Below, piece after piece: positions 7,841 to 15,953 of a stretch of 64,000 nucleotides of DNA. Every line of letters starts with the position of its first letter. Positions within the stretch are counted from its first letter, which is position 1. The translations under genes were made by a program, and so were the position numbers. The notes below the pieces were generated by a model that saw nothing but the letters and a program-made list of their open reading frames with translations, ran no database searches and was not told the origin of the DNA. Source of the DNA: Thiocapsa marina 5811 (lineage in GTDB: Bacteria; Pseudomonadota; Gammaproteobacteria; Chromatiales; Chromatiaceae); NCBI RefSeq assembly GCF_000223985.1, contig NZ_AFWV01000002.1:196501-260500 (forward strand), in the 5' to 3' direction.

Positions 7841-8935
7841 ATGTTTGTCGTGACGAACCGGAAGGTCAACACGCGCAAGGAAGGACTGGATCTCTTCGGC
7901 GATACGCCGAATACCGTCGGTCCCAACGAGTTGCGGCTCGTCAAGGTCACCAAACAAGGCTCGCACTACACCACCGAGCTACTCACCGACAGGCTGACGC
8001 AGGCCGAGGTGCGTGAGCTGAAGCGACGCCATGCACTCGACATCGACGAGCGGGCGGATTGGTACGCGAGCTTACGGGTCGCCTGCGATCTGATGGAGCA
8101 GGCGGCACGCGAGAAGCGCCATCTGCTCGTCTATGTCCACGGTTACAACAACGACATGAAGGACGTGCTGGGCACGGCCGAGACGCTTCAGGCGATCTAC
8201 AACGTCATTGTCCTTCCGTTCAGCTGGCCGGCGAACGGCGGCGGAGCGGTCAGCGGGACGGCGGCCTATCTCGACGATAAACAGGATGCGCGGGTCTCGA
8301 TGGACGCGCTCAACCGCTTCTTCGAGAAGGTGCAGCTTTACCATGAGAAGCTGACCGAGGCACGTCGCGATGCCTTTTGGCAGCAGGCGATTGCGGAGGA
8401 CGGCGGTCGGGGCAATCGAGAGGCCGTGCAGGCGCGTTTCACGCAACTGTTGGCCGATGACTGCAAGATCACGCTCAATCTGATGTGCCACAGCATGGGC
8501 AACTATGTGCTCAAGTACGCCCTGCAACCGAGCGCCGCGGCCGCCGCGAAGCTTATCTTCGACAATGTGTCGTTGGTCGCCGCCGACGCAAACAACGCGG
8601 CGCACGAGAACTGGGTTCAGCGCATCCAGGCCCGAAATCGTCTCTATGTCGTTATCAACGAGAACGACTTCGCGCTTGCCTGGTCGCGTCGCAAGCCGGG
8701 CGATGCGCAGCGGGCGCGGCTCGGCCACTACCTCAAGAACCTATTCGCGGTGAATGCACGCTATATCGACATCACCCGTGCCGACGGTGTCGGCAACGCC
8801 CACGGCTATTTTGCGGGCGAGCCGGTGGCGCGCAACGCGGCGCTCAAGGCCGTATTCAGCGATGCCTTCGAAGGCAGGCGGGCCGAGGAGCGGTTGTCTT
8901 ATGCGGCCGATATCAACGCCTATCGGTTGATGTAA
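7841..8935 (+). CDS. Alpha/beta hydrolase of the DUF900 type
   Basis: A 364-residue protein with the alpha/beta hydrolase core. HLLVYVHGYNNDM (from about residue 94) is the oxyanion-loop strand, LPFSWPANG follows, and NLMCHSMGNYVLKYAL (from about residue 213) carries the nucleophile elbow with Ser218 in a C-H-S-M-G context. An aspartate after LVAADANNA and the histidine in VGNAHGYF complete a plausible triad. No signal peptide is present, so it is probably cytoplasmic. The substrate is unknown; lipases and esterases dominate the superfamily. Start at 7841 has AGGAGGG seven bases upstream. It is convergent with the GH13 gene. Confidence 0.8.
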   Translation: MFVVTNRKVNTRKEGLDLFGDTPNTVGPNELRLVKVTKQGSHYTTELLTDRLTQAEVRELKRRHALDIDERADWYASLRVACDLMEQAAREKRHLLVYVHGYNNDMKDVLGTAETLQAIYNVIVLPFSWPANGGGAVSGTAAYLDDKQDARVSMDALNRFFEKVQLYHEKLTEARRDAFWQQAIAEDGGRGNREAVQARFTQLLADDCKITLNLMCHSMGNYVLKYALQPSAAAAAKLIFDNVSLVAADANNAAHENWVQRIQARNRLYVVINENDFALAWSRRKPGDAQRARLGHYLKNLFAVNARYIDITRADGVGNAHGYFAGEPVARNAALKAVFSDAFEGRRAEERLSYAADINAYRLM

Positions 8936-9087
8936 GCCGCGTTCGGAGTGACGACGAAGGTTCGGGTGAGAAACGGGCTTTCGTGTTCCATTAGGTCTTG
9001 CAGGTGACGCGGCTTAAATGAGTGAACCGCGCCGACACGAGGGCTGATGGCGTTCGCGTATCTGTACGCTTTGCTTCTGAACCGTCT

Positions 9088-10419
9088 CTAAGCGACCTGC
9101 GCCCGGTCTTCGTTCCCGCGCTCTGCGCTACGGGAGTCGCCGTCGGAGCGCACGGCCGGGGTCACCCAGACACGTCCCATGCCGGGCCCGAGATCGAACT
9201 CGAAGGGTGTCGGGATGCGATCCATGGGTGAGTCGGGCGAGACGTCCTGCATCGGGTCGGTTGTTCGGGCGACCTGGCAGATGTCGTCGATCCGAAGGTG
9301 TTGGTGGTTCCAGGGATCCTTGTTCAAGGCGAGCAATGCCGTGTCCCGACTCGTGTCGGACCCTTTGCGGAGCAGGAGGATGGCCGGATTCGGATGATGG
9401 AGGCGCTCGATCGGTCCTTCCTGACGGAACACCGGGGAACGGTCCTTGATTCCGTTGACCTCGGCGATGAAGTCGGTGAGATCGGCGTTCGTGCCCTCCC
9501 AGTCGTCGGGGCAAGTGTTCACGACGTCGAGCCGCCGTCTGAAGCCATGCTCGAAACCGATCGGGATCATGACGCCCGCGGAGAAGAGCGCGGCGAACAG
9601 GTAGCGCTGCTTCATGGCGTCGGGGTTGCCTCCGCACTCCTGAAAGAGCCGCTCCGTATCGTGGCTTTCCGGAAAGCTGATCGAGGGGACCAAGCGGCGC
9701 GTCTGCTCGTATTGCTCCAGCAGCCATCCGCCCTCGAAGTCCCACCATTTGGAGCTGTTGAAGATGGCGTCGAAGCCGGCGGCCGCGGTCTCTCGGGTTT
9801 GTTCCGGCGAGCAGCCCAGTGTCTCGGCGACGAAGACGACATCCGGATGCCCCTTGCGGATGTGCGCAATCAGCTGCTCCCAGACCGGTCTCGGGATCTG
9901 GTAGGCCGCGTCGCAGCGAAAGCCGCGAAAGCCGAGCGCGACCAGGTACTCGACCATCTCGATGCAGTAGGCCAGAAGCCCCGCGCGATCGGGCGAGCCG
10001 CGGTGATCGAACTGTGCCAGGTCGTGCCAAACGACCCGATTCCCGTCGGACTCGACACAGAAGGCGCTGGCGACCTCGTTGCCCTCGCGCACGAACCAAT
10101 CGGGGTGCTCGTGCACCAAGCGCGAGTCCTTGGCGCAATGGTTGATCACGAGATCGATCATCATGCCGAGACCGAGTCGATCGGCTTCCGCGACCATGGC
10201 GCGAACCTGCTCCTCCGCTGTCCGATCCGTATCAGGCGAGACGAAGGTGGTGTTGATGGCGAAATGATCCGCGATCGAGTAGAGGGAGCGGGACTGACCG
10301 AGGATCTGGATCGGGTTGACGAAGATCCAGTCGAAACCCATACGCGAGGCCCGCTCGAGGTGGGGCGTCCAGTCCTTGAAATGTCCGGCGAGCCGGGGAA
10401 ACAGATTGTAGATCTTCAT
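9088..10419 (-). CDS. GH13 alpha-amylase-family enzyme resembling the GlgE catalytic domain
   Basis: A 443-residue cytoplasmic GH13 protein. Conserved regions: DLVINH (89-94), GFRCDAAYQIP with nucleophile Asp170, VFVAETLGC with acid/base Glu199, and SFPESHDTERL with the stabilising Asp254. The NSSKWWDFEGGWLLEQY stretch and the IYNLFPRLAGHFKDWTPHLERA opening are like GlgE maltosyltransferases and close relatives rather than secreted amylases. The large N-terminal domain of true GlgE is absent. It likely acts on alpha-1,4-glucan or maltose-type substrates in glycogen metabolism, as suggested by the glycogen synthase gene 72 bases upstream on the same strand. The C-terminal tail after about residue 425 is charged and non-conserved. 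Confidence 0.8.
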   Translation of the reverse strand: MKIYNLFPRLAGHFKDWTPHLERASRMGFDWIFVNPIQILGQSRSLYSIADHFAINTTFVSPDTDRTAEEQVRAMVAEADRLGLGMMIDLVINHCAKDSRLVHEHPDWFVREGNEVASAFCVESDGNRVVWHDLAQFDHRGSPDRAGLLAYCIEMVEYLVALGFRGFRCDAAYQIPRPVWEQLIAHIRKGHPDVVFVAETLGCSPEQTRETAAAGFDAIFNSSKWWDFEGGWLLEQYEQTRRLVPSISFPESHDTERLFQECGGNPDAMKQRYLFAALFSAGVMIPIGFEHGFRRRLDVVNTCPDDWEGTNADLTDFIAEVNGIKDRSPVFRQEGPIERLHHPNPAILLLRKGSDTSRDTALLALNKDPWNHQHLRIDDICQVARTTDPMQDVSPDSPMDRIPTPFEFDLGPGMGRVWVTPAVRSDGDSRSAERGNEDRAQVA

Positions 10420-10491
10420 CGAGCCGATGCGCTCCTTGCCGCGCCCGGGCGCGGCGGATTGGGGGCTGGGGCGAGTCCGTCGCGCGGCCGT

Positions 10492-12468
10492 TCAGCCTTC
10501 GCGGATATAGTCGTAGATGTTGAGGTAGTCCTGGCCGGGCGTGCTCCAGGAGTAGTCGGTGCGCATCCCGTTCTTCATCAATTCCCTGAAGTGCTCTGGA
10601 TGGTTGCGATAGCAGGCGATGGCGCGTCCCAGGGCTGATTCGAGGCCGGCGTTGTCGAAATCGCGGAAGACATAGCCGTTGCGCTCGTGCAGCGGGCGGT
10701 GCGAATAATCCTTGTCGAACACCGTGTCGGCGAGTCCGCCGACCTCCCGGACGACAGGCACGGTGCCGTAACGCAGTGCGATCAACTGGGTCAGCCCGCA
10801 GGGCTCGAAGCGACTCGGGACCAGCATCATGTCCGCGCCGGCATAGATGAGGTGAGAAAGATCTTCGTCGAAGCCGATCTCCAGATGACAGTCGGGGCTG
10901 TCGTTGAGCATCCGTTTGAGGCCCCAGAAATCGCCGTTGATTCGGTCATCCGGACTGGATCCGAGCAGCACGAACTGGGCGCCGCGCTCCAGCGTGTAGA
11001 AGATGGCGTGGCGCACCAGATCCAGGCCCTTTTGCGGGTCGAGTCGGCCGATGAAGGCGACGATCGGCTTCTCGTTGTCGGCGAGCATCAGGCGATGACG
11101 CAAGGCGCGCTTGTTGTCGTACTTGCCGTCGATGCTCTCGACGCTGTAGCGCACCGGGATCTGGTGGTCGACCTCGGGGTTCCAGATGTCGTAGTCGATC
11201 CCGTTGACCACCCCGCCGTATTTCATCTGATGGGTATGCAGGGTCGGCTCCAGACCGAATCCCTGGCCCTGGTCCTTGGTCTCGAAGGCGTAGCGCGGCG
11301 AGACCGTGGTGATGAAGTTGGAATAGACGATCCCGGCCTTGAGTAGATTCAGTGCCTTGGGATGTGTGTTGTCGGCCATGCGATCCTGATTGAAGAAGCG
11401 TTCGGGTCGATGCAGGCCCGTTGCGTGCAGGATCTCGACGCCCGTCACCCCTTGATGCGCAAAGTTGTGAATGGTCAAGCAGACCCGCGGATGGGTCATC
11501 CCGAGCGGCTGATAGAACTCGTAGAGGAACACCGGGACCAGCGCGGTCTGCCAGTCGTGCACATGGATGACGTCAGGGTGCTTGCCCGCCTTCCAGAGGA
11601 ACTCCATCGCGGCACGCGAGAAGAAGGCGTAGCGCAGCACGTCGTCCTTGAAGCCGTAGATGCTGCCGCGGTTGAAGAAGTTGTCCTGCGAGTGCGGCTC
11701 GATGAAGAAGCACTTGCGCCCGTGCACGAAGCCGAAGAAGACCGTGCAGTGGATGGCGCCGTCGTACCAGGGGACCCAGAGATCCTTGTAGACCTCGTGC
11801 ATCTCGAAGATCTGGTCGTGCCGCAGGGTTGCGTACATCGGCAGGATGATCTCGACATGATTGCCGCGGATCGCCAGCTCGCGGCTCAGGCCGAAGACGA
11901 CGTCGGCCAGCCCGCCGACCTTGGCGACCGACGCCAGCTCGGGCGTGATATGGACAATAAAGAGGTTCGGCCGCGCGGGTGCGGGCGGCGGGGGTTCCGG
12001 CTCGTGGATGGGTTCGGGCTCGGAGGGCTGCTCGGATTCCGGCTGACGCTCGGGTTCGGCCACCGGTTCGGCCACCGGTTCGGAAGGCGGCTCGGGTGGC
12101 GGTGCCGACGGCTTCTCGGGTACCGGCTCCGAGACTGGCTCTGGCTCCCTCGGAGGTATCGGCGCAGGCTTGGGCGACGGCTCCGGGTCGCGCGTCGGAC
12201 GGGGTCGCGTCGGGGGTGGTGCCGGGTACCCCGCGGGAGCGGATGTCTCGGTTTCGGCCGCAGTGCTCACGGGTGTCTCCGCCGGAGGCGATACACCTTG
12301 CTTCGGCACCGGCGAATCCGAGCGGACCGGGGCGCCCCTTGTCGCGTCTGCCGGCAGGGGCGCACGGCCTGCTGCCGCGGAGTTGGAGGCGGTGTGCTTG
12401 GATGCGCCGCTGCGTGCGGCGTCTCTTTTCGATCCGGTTGGCTTGGATCCAGTCGGCTTTTTCGCCAT
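10492..12468 (-). CDS. glgA: Glycogen synthase (GT5) with long Pro/Glu-rich N-terminal extension
   Basis: A 658-residue protein. Residues about 167-658 form a complete GT5 glycogen/starch synthase: the ADP-glucose site KVGGLADVV begins at Lys183, followed by DWQTALVPVFL, VVNGIDYDIWNP, FIGRLDPQKGLDL and SRFEPCGLTQLIALRYGTVPVVREVGGLADTV. It extends alpha-1,4-glucan chains from ADP-glucose. The first 166 residues are low-complexity: Lys/Ser-rich repeats (PTGSKPTGSK), then Pro-Glu/Pro-Ser repeats. Normal GlgA has about 480 residues and no such tail. The tail could tether or regulate the enzyme. Start at 12468 precedes this tail with no better internal start. Downstream on the same strand is the GH13 gene, and upstream the GH1 gene, so the set is likely one carbohydrate operon. 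Confidence 0.92.
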   Translation of the reverse strand: MAKKPTGSKPTGSKRDAARSGASKHTASNSAAAGRAPLPADATRGAPVRSDSPVPKQGVSPPAETPVSTAAETETSAPAGYPAPPPTRPRPTRDPEPSPKPAPIPPREPEPVSEPVPEKPSAPPPEPPSEPVAEPVAEPERQPESEQPSEPEPIHEPEPPPPAPARPNLFIVHITPELASVAKVGGLADVVFGLSRELAIRGNHVEIILPMYATLRHDQIFEMHEVYKDLWVPWYDGAIHCTVFFGFVHGRKCFFIEPHSQDNFFNRGSIYGFKDDVLRYAFFSRAAMEFLWKAGKHPDVIHVHDWQTALVPVFLYEFYQPLGMTHPRVCLTIHNFAHQGVTGVEILHATGLHRPERFFNQDRMADNTHPKALNLLKAGIVYSNFITTVSPRYAFETKDQGQGFGLEPTLHTHQMKYGGVVNGIDYDIWNPEVDHQIPVRYSVESIDGKYDNKRALRHRLMLADNEKPIVAFIGRLDPQKGLDLVRHAIFYTLERGAQFVLLGSSPDDRINGDFWGLKRMLNDSPDCHLEIGFDEDLSHLIYAGADMMLVPSRFEPCGLTQLIALRYGTVPVVREVGGLADTVFDKDYSHRPLHERNGYVFRDFDNAGLESALGRAIACYRNHPEHFRELMKNGMRTDYSWSTPGQDYLNIYDYIREG

Positions 12469-12652
12469 GCCTGTTTTCTTCCTGCAGCGGTGTTCGTTCC
12501 GGGTACGACTCAGCGACCGATGACTAGTGTACCCCGGGCGTCGCGCCGCGGCGTCCCTGGACGGGCGATCGCGGGAACCGATCCGAGGGACTCGATCGAA
12601 GCTCCCGCGCGACCCGGTCCGCCCCGATTCACTCTGCTCCGCTCTGCGCCGC

Positions 12653-14041
12653 TCATTTTGCTGCGGTCGGGTCGCCGTGCTGCCGGCCGCCGCCGTAACG
12701 GCGAATCGCGTCGCGATAAAAGCGACCGCTGTCCTTGATCAGGCGTTGCCGATCGACGGGGTCGACGCGGACCAGGCCGAAGCGCTTCGCGTAGCCGTAG
12801 CTCCACTCGAAATTGTCCAGCAGCGACCAGGCGAAATAGCCGCGCAGATCGACCCCTCGGCGCAGCGCGCGGGAGGCCGCGCGCAGATGGCTGCGCAGAT
12901 AGGCGAGGCGCTCCCGGTCGCGGAGACGCCCCGCGACCGGCTGCGGGTCCTCGAAGGCCGCGCCGTTCTCGGTGATGTAGACGGGCGGGTTGCCGTAGCG
13001 TCCCTGGATCCAGACGAGGATGTCGGTCAGCCCCTGCGGATGGACCTCCCAATCCATTGCGGTGTGCGGGCGCGTGTCTTGGCGCACGCGGCGGGCTCCG
13101 ACCGGCTGCGCGGTCGGATCGGCGCGCACGACCGAGCGTGAGTAATAGTTCACGCCGACGAAATCCGGCGGGGCACGCAGGGCGTCCAGCTCGCTTGCGC
13201 TGAAATCGGGCCAATCCGTTCCGAAGATGGTCTGCATCTGCGCGGGGTAGCGGCCGAAGAAGACCGGGTCGAGAAACCAGCGATTGATGAAGGCGTCGCG
13301 TCGCGCGGCGGCGTCTTGGTCTTCGGGCGAGTCACTCGCCGGGTCTTGCGGCTCGAGGTTGACGGCAAGCCCGATGCGTTCGATGCCCTCGGCGCGACCA
13401 CTCGCCGAAGCCGCCGCATGGGCGCGCAGCAGGTTGTGCGCGACGATCGCGCTCTCGCGCGGGTTGCAGTGCCCGGGCGCCAGGTCCCCGTAAAGATAGC
13501 CGCCTGCCGTGATGACCCAGGGCTCGTTCAGGGTGATCCAGAGGCGCACCCGATCACCGAGGGCGCGGTACAGGATCTGCGCATAGTCCGCGAACCACCC
13601 CGGACTTGCGTCGCTCGCCCAGCCACCGCGCGCGTCGAGCGCCTCGGGGAGATCCCAGTGGTAGAGCGTGAGCATGGGTTCGATCCCCTGCTCGAGCAAC
13701 GCATCGACCAGGTGTCGGTAGAAATCCAGGCCCGCCTGATTCACTCGCCCGGTGCCCTCGGGGAGGATCCGCGCCCAGGCCACGCTGAAGCGATAGGCGT
13801 TGAGCCCGAGCGACGCCATCAAGGCGACATCCTCGCGCCAGCGGCTGTAGTGATCGCAGGCGATATCGCCGGTGTCGTCGTTCAGGACGCGACCGGGCGT
13901 ATGGGCGAAGCGATGCCAGATGCTCGGTCCGGCACCGTCCGCGAGCGGCGAGCCCTCGATCTGGTAGGCCGAGGTCGCCGCGCCCCAGAGAAAGCCGTTC
14001 GGCGGCGAGTCGGTCGGCATCGCGGGTGTCCGTTCGCTCAT
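12653..14041 (-). CDS. bglA: GH1 family beta-glucosidase
   Basis: A 462-residue family-1 glycoside hydrolase. FLWGAATSAYQIEG (17-30) is the family N-terminal signature, WITLNEPWV holds the acid/base Glu173, and VYITENGAAF holds the nucleophile Glu358. YHWDLPEALD and SLLDNFEWSYGYAKRFGLVRVD are also typical. It hydrolyses beta-glucosides to glucose in the cytoplasm. Near the mdoGH and GH94 genes it could process short beta-glucan products. The start at 14041 (MSERTPAMPTD) was preferred over a longer frame overlapping the ABC gene; the spacing to the upstream ABC stop is then 10 bases, implying co-transcription. Confidence 0.93.
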   Translation of the reverse strand: MSERTPAMPTDSPPNGFLWGAATSAYQIEGSPLADGAGPSIWHRFAHTPGRVLNDDTGDIACDHYSRWREDVALMASLGLNAYRFSVAWARILPEGTGRVNQAGLDFYRHLVDALLEQGIEPMLTLYHWDLPEALDARGGWASDASPGWFADYAQILYRALGDRVRLWITLNEPWVITAGGYLYGDLAPGHCNPRESAIVAHNLLRAHAAASASGRAEGIERIGLAVNLEPQDPASDSPEDQDAAARRDAFINRWFLDPVFFGRYPAQMQTIFGTDWPDFSASELDALRAPPDFVGVNYYSRSVVRADPTAQPVGARRVRQDTRPHTAMDWEVHPQGLTDILVWIQGRYGNPPVYITENGAAFEDPQPVAGRLRDRERLAYLRSHLRAASRALRRGVDLRGYFAWSLLDNFEWSYGYAKRFGLVRVDPVDRQRLIKDSGRFYRDAIRRYGGGRQHGDPTAAK

Positions 14042-14051
14042 GTCTTCTCGC

Positions 14052-15734
14052 TCATGTTTGGGCGCTCCAGGAGCCGTCTTGTGCGACCAGCAGCACCTCG
14101 TCGTAGGCGGCGGGGTCATCGTCCTCGTCGCCGAGCGTGATGTAGGTCATCCCGCGCTCGCGCAGCATCCCGAGCAGCTCGTCGATCTGGCATTCGCTCA
14201 GCGCCCGGGTCGGGTGGTCGAGCATGACGAAGGCGGGCTCGGCGAGGATCACCCGCGCGAATGCGAGCAGCTGTTGCTCGCCGAGCGAGAGCAGCTCGTT
14301 CCAATTGCGCTCCATATCGAGCCCTCCCGCCCGAACGAGCGCGGGCTCGAGCTTGAGTGCCCGCAGGTTTGCGAGGATCCGCTCGTCGGTGAAGGAGCCG
14401 TTGGAGTCGCTCGGCGTGACCAACTGCCGCAACGTCCCGGGCGGCAAATAAGGCCGCTCCGGAAGGAACATGAGGGCTCGGTTGTTCGGGCGCAGGATTC
14501 GCCCTTCGCCCGCGTCCCAAAGTCCGGCGGTCGCGCGGAACAGGGCGGTCTTGGCCGACTCGTTCGGCGCGATGATCAAGAGCCGTTTACCGCGCGGGAC
14601 CGTCACGGACAATGCCTTGACCAGATCACGCCCGCTGCGCGGCGAGCGCAGGGTGAGTGCGTCGAATGCCACGCGGTCGCCGTCGTCGCGGATCTCGATG
14701 TTCGAGGACCGTGGAGTTTCGCCGTCGCCCATCGCCTCGCGCAGCCCCGCCAGGCGTGCGATCACGGCCGTGTAGGCCGAGATCGACTGGAACTGGGTGA
14801 CGATCAGCGAAAAGGCGCCGAGCAGGTGGGCGAAGGCGATCGCGGACTGGGCAATGACCCCGAACTGGGCCTCTCCCTTGATGAACAAGGGGGCGACGAC
14901 CAAGGCCGGGATGATTTGGATCATGTAGTTGTAGCCGGTGGTGAAGAATCCGAGGTTGCGGTTCACCAGGATGATGCGCTGGAAATTCGCGGTCAGATCG
15001 GCGAGGCGCTCGAGTAGCTGGTATTTCAGCCGAGCCTCGCGTCGCAGGAGTGCGATGGAGTCGGCGTTCTCGCGGACATGGATCAGCCGCGAGCGAAAAT
15101 TCGCCTCCTTGTCCAGCTGGTCATAGTTTAAACGGATCAACGGCTTGCCGAGGAGAACCGTCATGAACGAGCCCAATGCCGCATACGAGACCGCGACGAT
15201 GAACAGGAGCGGGCTGATGCTCCACATCACGCCCGAGAAGGCGATCACCGTGAAGCTCGCGTTGAGCAGCATCAACACGAACGACAAGGTGGTCGCGGTC
15301 AGGGAGCGGATGTCCTCGCTGATACGCTGATCCGGATTGGCGAGATCCCCCGTGTCCTGCAGGCGAAAATAGGTTCGATTGTCGAGATAACGCTCCACCG
15401 CCCTGGCGGTGAGCCAGTTGCGCCAGACCAGACCCAGGCGCTCCTCGCAGTAGCGAAAATAGACCGCGACCAGGGTCGAGAGCGCGAAGACGCCGACATA
15501 GAGGAGGGCGAAGTGCATGAAGCCGCCCATGTTCTTGTTTTCGATCGACGTCATGAAATCCCGGCCGACGTAGCTGTTGAGCACGTTCAGGCCGTTGATG
15601 CCGAACAGGAGCAGGATCAGCAAAGCAAACAGCAGCTTTGCTTTGCCGCCGACCTCCGAGCGCGCCAGCATGGCGAGCATCTCGAGAAAGCGTTTCCAGG
15701 TCGTGCGGCTGATGGTTGTGCGCAGTGCGATCAT
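14052..15734 (-). CDS. SbmA/YddA-type ABC transporter-like protein with degenerate ATPase domain
   Basis: A 560-residue half-transporter. Residues 1-330 are a membrane domain with about six helices of the SbmA/BacA/YddA (ABC_membrane_2) type: NSYVGRDFMTSIENKN, ANPDQRISEDI and ANFRSRLIHVRENADSIALL are the family landmarks. The C-terminal nucleotide-binding domain keeps the signature LSLGEQQ (482-488) but is altered at all other catalytic sites. Walker A reads APNESAKT (389-396) without its glycines, the Q-loop Gln is Glu (LPERPYLP), the catalytic Glu after Walker B is His (FVMLDHPT) and the H-loop His is Asp (TLGDEDD). Relatives import peptides, cobalamin or bleomycin-like cargo. Here ATP hydrolysis looks unlikely. 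The frame is intact, arguing for selection. It heads the minus-strand glucan operon. Confidence 0.8.
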   Translation of the reverse strand: MIALRTTISRTTWKRFLEMLAMLARSEVGGKAKLLFALLILLLFGINGLNVLNSYVGRDFMTSIENKNMGGFMHFALLYVGVFALSTLVAVYFRYCEERLGLVWRNWLTARAVERYLDNRTYFRLQDTGDLANPDQRISEDIRSLTATTLSFVLMLLNASFTVIAFSGVMWSISPLLFIVAVSYAALGSFMTVLLGKPLIRLNYDQLDKEANFRSRLIHVRENADSIALLRREARLKYQLLERLADLTANFQRIILVNRNLGFFTTGYNYMIQIIPALVVAPLFIKGEAQFGVIAQSAIAFAHLLGAFSLIVTQFQSISAYTAVIARLAGLREAMGDGETPRSSNIEIRDDGDRVAFDALTLRSPRSGRDLVKALSVTVPRGKRLLIIAPNESAKTALFRATAGLWDAGEGRILRPNNRALMFLPERPYLPPGTLRQLVTPSDSNGSFTDERILANLRALKLEPALVRAGGLDMERNWNELLSLGEQQLLAFARVILAEPAFVMLDHPTRALSECQIDELLGMLRERGMTYITLGDEDDDPAAYDEVLLVAQDGSWSAQT

Positions 15735-15953
15735 GTGGAGCCGGGCCTTCGAGAGCGTAGAAGCGAGTGCCGGCGGAGCGCACGACGACCCTTCCGGCTA
15801 CACTGGCCGAACGTCGCGGATGACGCCGGCCGGGCGCGAGTATAGCCTTACGCCCCGATCGGTTGCGTGATCGGTTGCGCGGGATTCTCGACGCGATCCC
15901 GCCGACCCCCGAACCGACGCCCTTCAACCCCCACCCCGCGGGATCCGCAGCCC

